In this document: positions 5,706-7,237 of the stretch, piece by piece
How the letters are laid out: each line of letters begins with the position of its first letter
Position numbering within the stretch: position 1 is the stretch's first letter
Assembly (NCBI GenBank): GCA_047619485.1
Contig: JBLHKE010000392.1
Span: 1 to 7,237, forward strand
Direction of reading: 5' to 3'
Source of the DNA: JBLHKE01 sp047619485
GTDB lineage: Bacteria > Verrucomicrobiota > Verrucomicrobiia > Verrucomicrobiales > DEV007
DNA length: 7,237 bases
The notes under the pieces: model-generated
What the model was told of the DNA's origin: nothing
The model's input: only the letters and a program-made list of their open reading frames with translations
The model's database searches: none
Program-made: the position numbers and the translations under genes

Positions 5706-6689
5706 ATGAATACGAAGATCCCTGTGTTGCGGTTTGGTCTAGCTATCCTCACGATGTTGCTCGCCAATATTGGGTTAGTGCCGGCGCAGGGTGACGAAGA
5801 TGGGGTGGGAGTCGAAGTGATCGGCGTGCGCTGCCCGGCGGAGATCGGCGGTGTTCATCGCTATCTGTTTGAAGTGCACAACCACAGCGTCTCGTCCGCG
5901 CACTGGTTGCGATTGCGCCCGGTGGTGGGAATTACAGCGGTGTCCCCAGACGCGATCCGGCTCGAGCCCGCACTCGGGCCAGGCGCGTCACAGCTGGTCG
6001 AGGTCGAGCTGGCGGATGTGCTTGGTGGGGAGATCGCCCTCACTGCCGAACTCACGGATGCGCGTGGTTTGATGATTGCGGAGACGACAAGCACGAGCCC
6101 GGTGCCGGCTTGCGACTGCATCGAGATCGTCACTGAGCTGCTCGAGTGTACGAATGCGGTGAGCGGTGCCCACCGATATTCTGCCACACTGCGCAACCGC
6201 AGCGGGTTCGACATGGCGCACCTGTTGCTGCTGCCGCTCGACGACGTCGAGTTCGAAACTGATCATTTCGAGATCGATCTCACCGCTGGCGGCGGGGAAA
6301 CCTTCGAGATCACGACGACCCTAACGTTGCCACCTAGAGGCAGACTTCGTGTCATGCTGACGGCTCACGACCGCGATCTCCAGCAATGCTGCTCGGTGCC
6401 AGTTCTTTTACAAAGCCCGTGCCAGCCCGATCCAGCTCCACGGCAGATCAGAGGAGTCGAAGTGCAAGACCAGCGACTGCGATTGTCGTTGAGTCACATG
6501 GAGAGCAACACGACTTGGGGCATGCAATACTCCCCGGACCTGCGCAGTCCATGGATCGAGATCCGCTTTGCGGTCGCCGAATCCCGTCCCGTCGACGCCC
6601 TCGTCGCCCGTGGAGGTGCGGAGGAAATTTTCGTGCCACGTCCAGCCGGCGGGCGTGGTTACTTCCGGGTCGTGAGAATTTCACGCTGA
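5706..6689 (+). CDS. Secreted protein with paralogous Cys-rich repeats
   Basis: This is a 327-aa protein with a signal peptide at about 1-28 (core FGLAILTMLLANIGLV). Two repeats follow, at about 36-137 and 138-242, of the same kind as in the upstream VWA protein: a V-x-V-I-G-V-R-C or I-V-T-E-L-L-E-C opening, then HRY, N-x-S, and an acidic or Pro-rich L-x-P block. The second keeps the CC pair (228-229); the first has lost it. The repeats are joined by CDC (136-138), as in the upstream protein (CDC at 358-360), and the array ends in CQPD, as the second upstream repeat does. Residues about 248-327 form a C-terminal domain (WGMQYSPDLRSPW ... YFRVVRISR) like that of the upstream protein. The 35-bp gap suggests co-transcription. 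There is no VWA or enzymatic motif, so it is likely a partner or derived duplicate of the upstream protein. Function unknown. Confidence 0.87.
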   Translation: MNTKIPVLRFGLAILTMLLANIGLVPAQGDEDGVGVEVIGVRCPAEIGGVHRYLFEVHNHSVSSAHWLRLRPVVGITAVSPDAIRLEPALGPGASQLVEVELADVLGGEIALTAELTDARGLMIAETTSTSPVPACDCIEIVTELLECTNAVSGAHRYSATLRNRSGFDMAHLLLLPLDDVEFETDHFEIDLTAGGGETFEITTTLTLPPRGRLRVMLTAHDRDLQQCCSVPVLLQSPCQPDPAPRQIRGVEVQDQRLRLSLSHMESNTTWGMQYSPDLRSPWIEIRFAVAESRPVDALVARGGAEEIFVPRPAGGRGYFRVVRISR

Positions 6690-6861
6690 GGCCGAGGAAA
6701 AATCTGCGTAATCTGCGGTGCAAAAATTCACCGTGCTGAGTCCAGTAAGTAGCGTTCGCTCAATGCGAAGCGACCTAAAGCACGGATCTACCAAATGGCC
6801 AGCACAAACCTTTGCAGGTTTAGGTTTTACAAACGCCAATCTGTTTAGATATTTGCGGCTA
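6690..6861. other. Structured intergenic region before valS
   Basis: These 172 bp hold no gene. A short tandem duplication AATCTGCG occurs at 6701-6708 and 6710-6717. A hairpin pairs CGGTG (6716-6720) with CACCG (6729-6733). An overlapping, mutually exclusive pairing joins CCGTGCT (6731-6737) with AGCACGG (6779-6785), enclosing a small stem TTCGC/GCGAA (6755-6759/6765-6769). A further stem AAACCT-TTGC-AGGTTT lies at 6806-6821. No T-run follows any of them, so terminator function for the upstream operon is only possible. I see no T-box features. Confidence 0.45.
6826..6853 (+). promoter_or_regulatory. Weak candidate promoter for valS
   Basis: TTTACA (6826-6831) and GATATT (6848-6853) are separated by 16 bp and resemble -35 and -10 elements. 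Transcription would begin nearly at the ATG, giving a very short leader, in keeping with the missing ribosome site. Confidence 0.25.
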
Positions 6862-7237
6862 ATGTCAGAAGAAAACAGTACGGCCTACCAGCCATCCAAT
6901 GTCGAAGACAAATGGTTCACCGCATGGACCGACAAGGGCGCGTTCCGTGGGGACGAGTCGTCTTCCAAAGAAGCGTATTCGATCGTGATCCCACCGCCGA
7001 ATGTCACCGGCGTCCTGACATTGGGTCACGTCCTCAACACTACCATCCAGGACATCCTCGCGCGCCGCGCGCGCATGCAGGGGAAAGAAGTCCTCTGGCT
7101 CCCAGGTACCGACCACGCTGGCATCGCCACGCAGTCGAAGGTGGAGAAGCACGTGCGCGAGACCGAGGACAAGACGCGCCGCGACCTCGGGCGTGAAGAA
7201 TTTCTCAAGCGCGTGTGGGATTGGAAAGACAAGCACG
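6862..7237 (+). CDS. valS: Valyl-tRNA synthetase, N-terminal part (cut by window end)
   Basis: The open frame starts at ATG 6862 and runs off the window after 125 codons; a full ValRS is usually about 900 residues. The enzyme joins valine to tRNA-Val in the cytoplasm using ATP. The recognisable class I features are the opening 'YQPSNVEDKWFTAW' segment, PPPNVTG (44-50) leading into the signature region LTLGHVLN, then TIQDILARRARMQG and PGTDHAGIATQ (81-91), a ValRS hallmark. The HIGH motif reads TLGH (53-56), with Thr in place of the first His. No Shine-Dalgarno precedes the start, but the N-terminus aligns with the family from this Met. It is probably transcribed separately from the secreted-protein operon. 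Confidence 0.97.
   Translation, partial: MSEENSTAYQPSNVEDKWFTAWTDKGAFRGDESSSKEAYSIVIPPPNVTGVLTLGHVLNTTIQDILARRARMQGKEVLWLPGTDHAGIATQSKVEKHVRETEDKTRRDLGREEFLKRVWDWKDKH

Noticed and set aside
6690..6861. T-box riboswitch upstream of valS
   Set aside because: No antiterminator-type conserved bulge or T-run terminator could be found, and the region is short.
6865..7236. 123-aa minus-strand frame at the window end
   Set aside because: It is antisense to valS, whose plus-strand translation shows unmistakable ValRS motifs.

Overview
The window looks like a chromosomal segment of a Verrucomicrobiota bacterium. This is inferred from three things. Two perfect TGTTC-N4-GAACA boxes match the LexA operator I recall being reported for that phylum. 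Two secreted proteins end in a beta-rich domain of the type 'YQIQESGDLLGW ... FYRVVEVAE' that I associate with Verrucomicrobia and Planctomycetes. Start codons lack clear Shine-Dalgarno sequences. No rRNA, tRNA or marker gene fixes the genus.

Layout. (i) 1-1685 is an accessory-looking block. A near-identical 127-bp sequence lies at each side in opposite orientation (1-127 and 1529-1655, one mismatch). The right copy belongs to a 157-bp MITE-like element (1529-1685) with about 30-bp imperfect terminal inverted repeats and a probable 3-bp TTA target duplication; the left copy runs off the window. Between them lie a hairpin-rich non-coding stretch, a minus-strand gene for an exported ComEA-like helix-hairpin-helix (HhH) protein with a Lys/Ser-rich tail, its promoter with two LexA-type boxes spaced two helical turns apart, and a short possible 3' remnant of another gene. 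(ii) 1686-1862 has no confident gene. (iii) 1863-3167 (minus) encodes an exported SGNH/GDSL hydrolase with an intact catalytic set. (iv) 3274-6689 (plus) is a likely two-gene operon of secreted proteins: a DUF1194/von Willebrand A-like protein with MIDAS residues and three Cys-rich repeats, then a smaller protein built from the same repeat type and a related C-terminal domain. (v) 6862 to the window end is the 5' part of valS (valyl-tRNA synthetase), preceded by 172 bp of structured intergenic DNA.

How the parts relate. The HhH gene appears to be under SOS (LexA) control and sits in a segment bounded by inverted repeat copies that could invert or be mobilised. The SGNH hydrolase and the VWA operon diverge from a 106-bp intergenic region containing small direct and inverted repeats. 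The two operon proteins share an unnamed Cys-rich domain and probably act together outside the cytoplasm; their function cannot be told from sequence. valS is a housekeeping gene with no evident functional tie to the rest.
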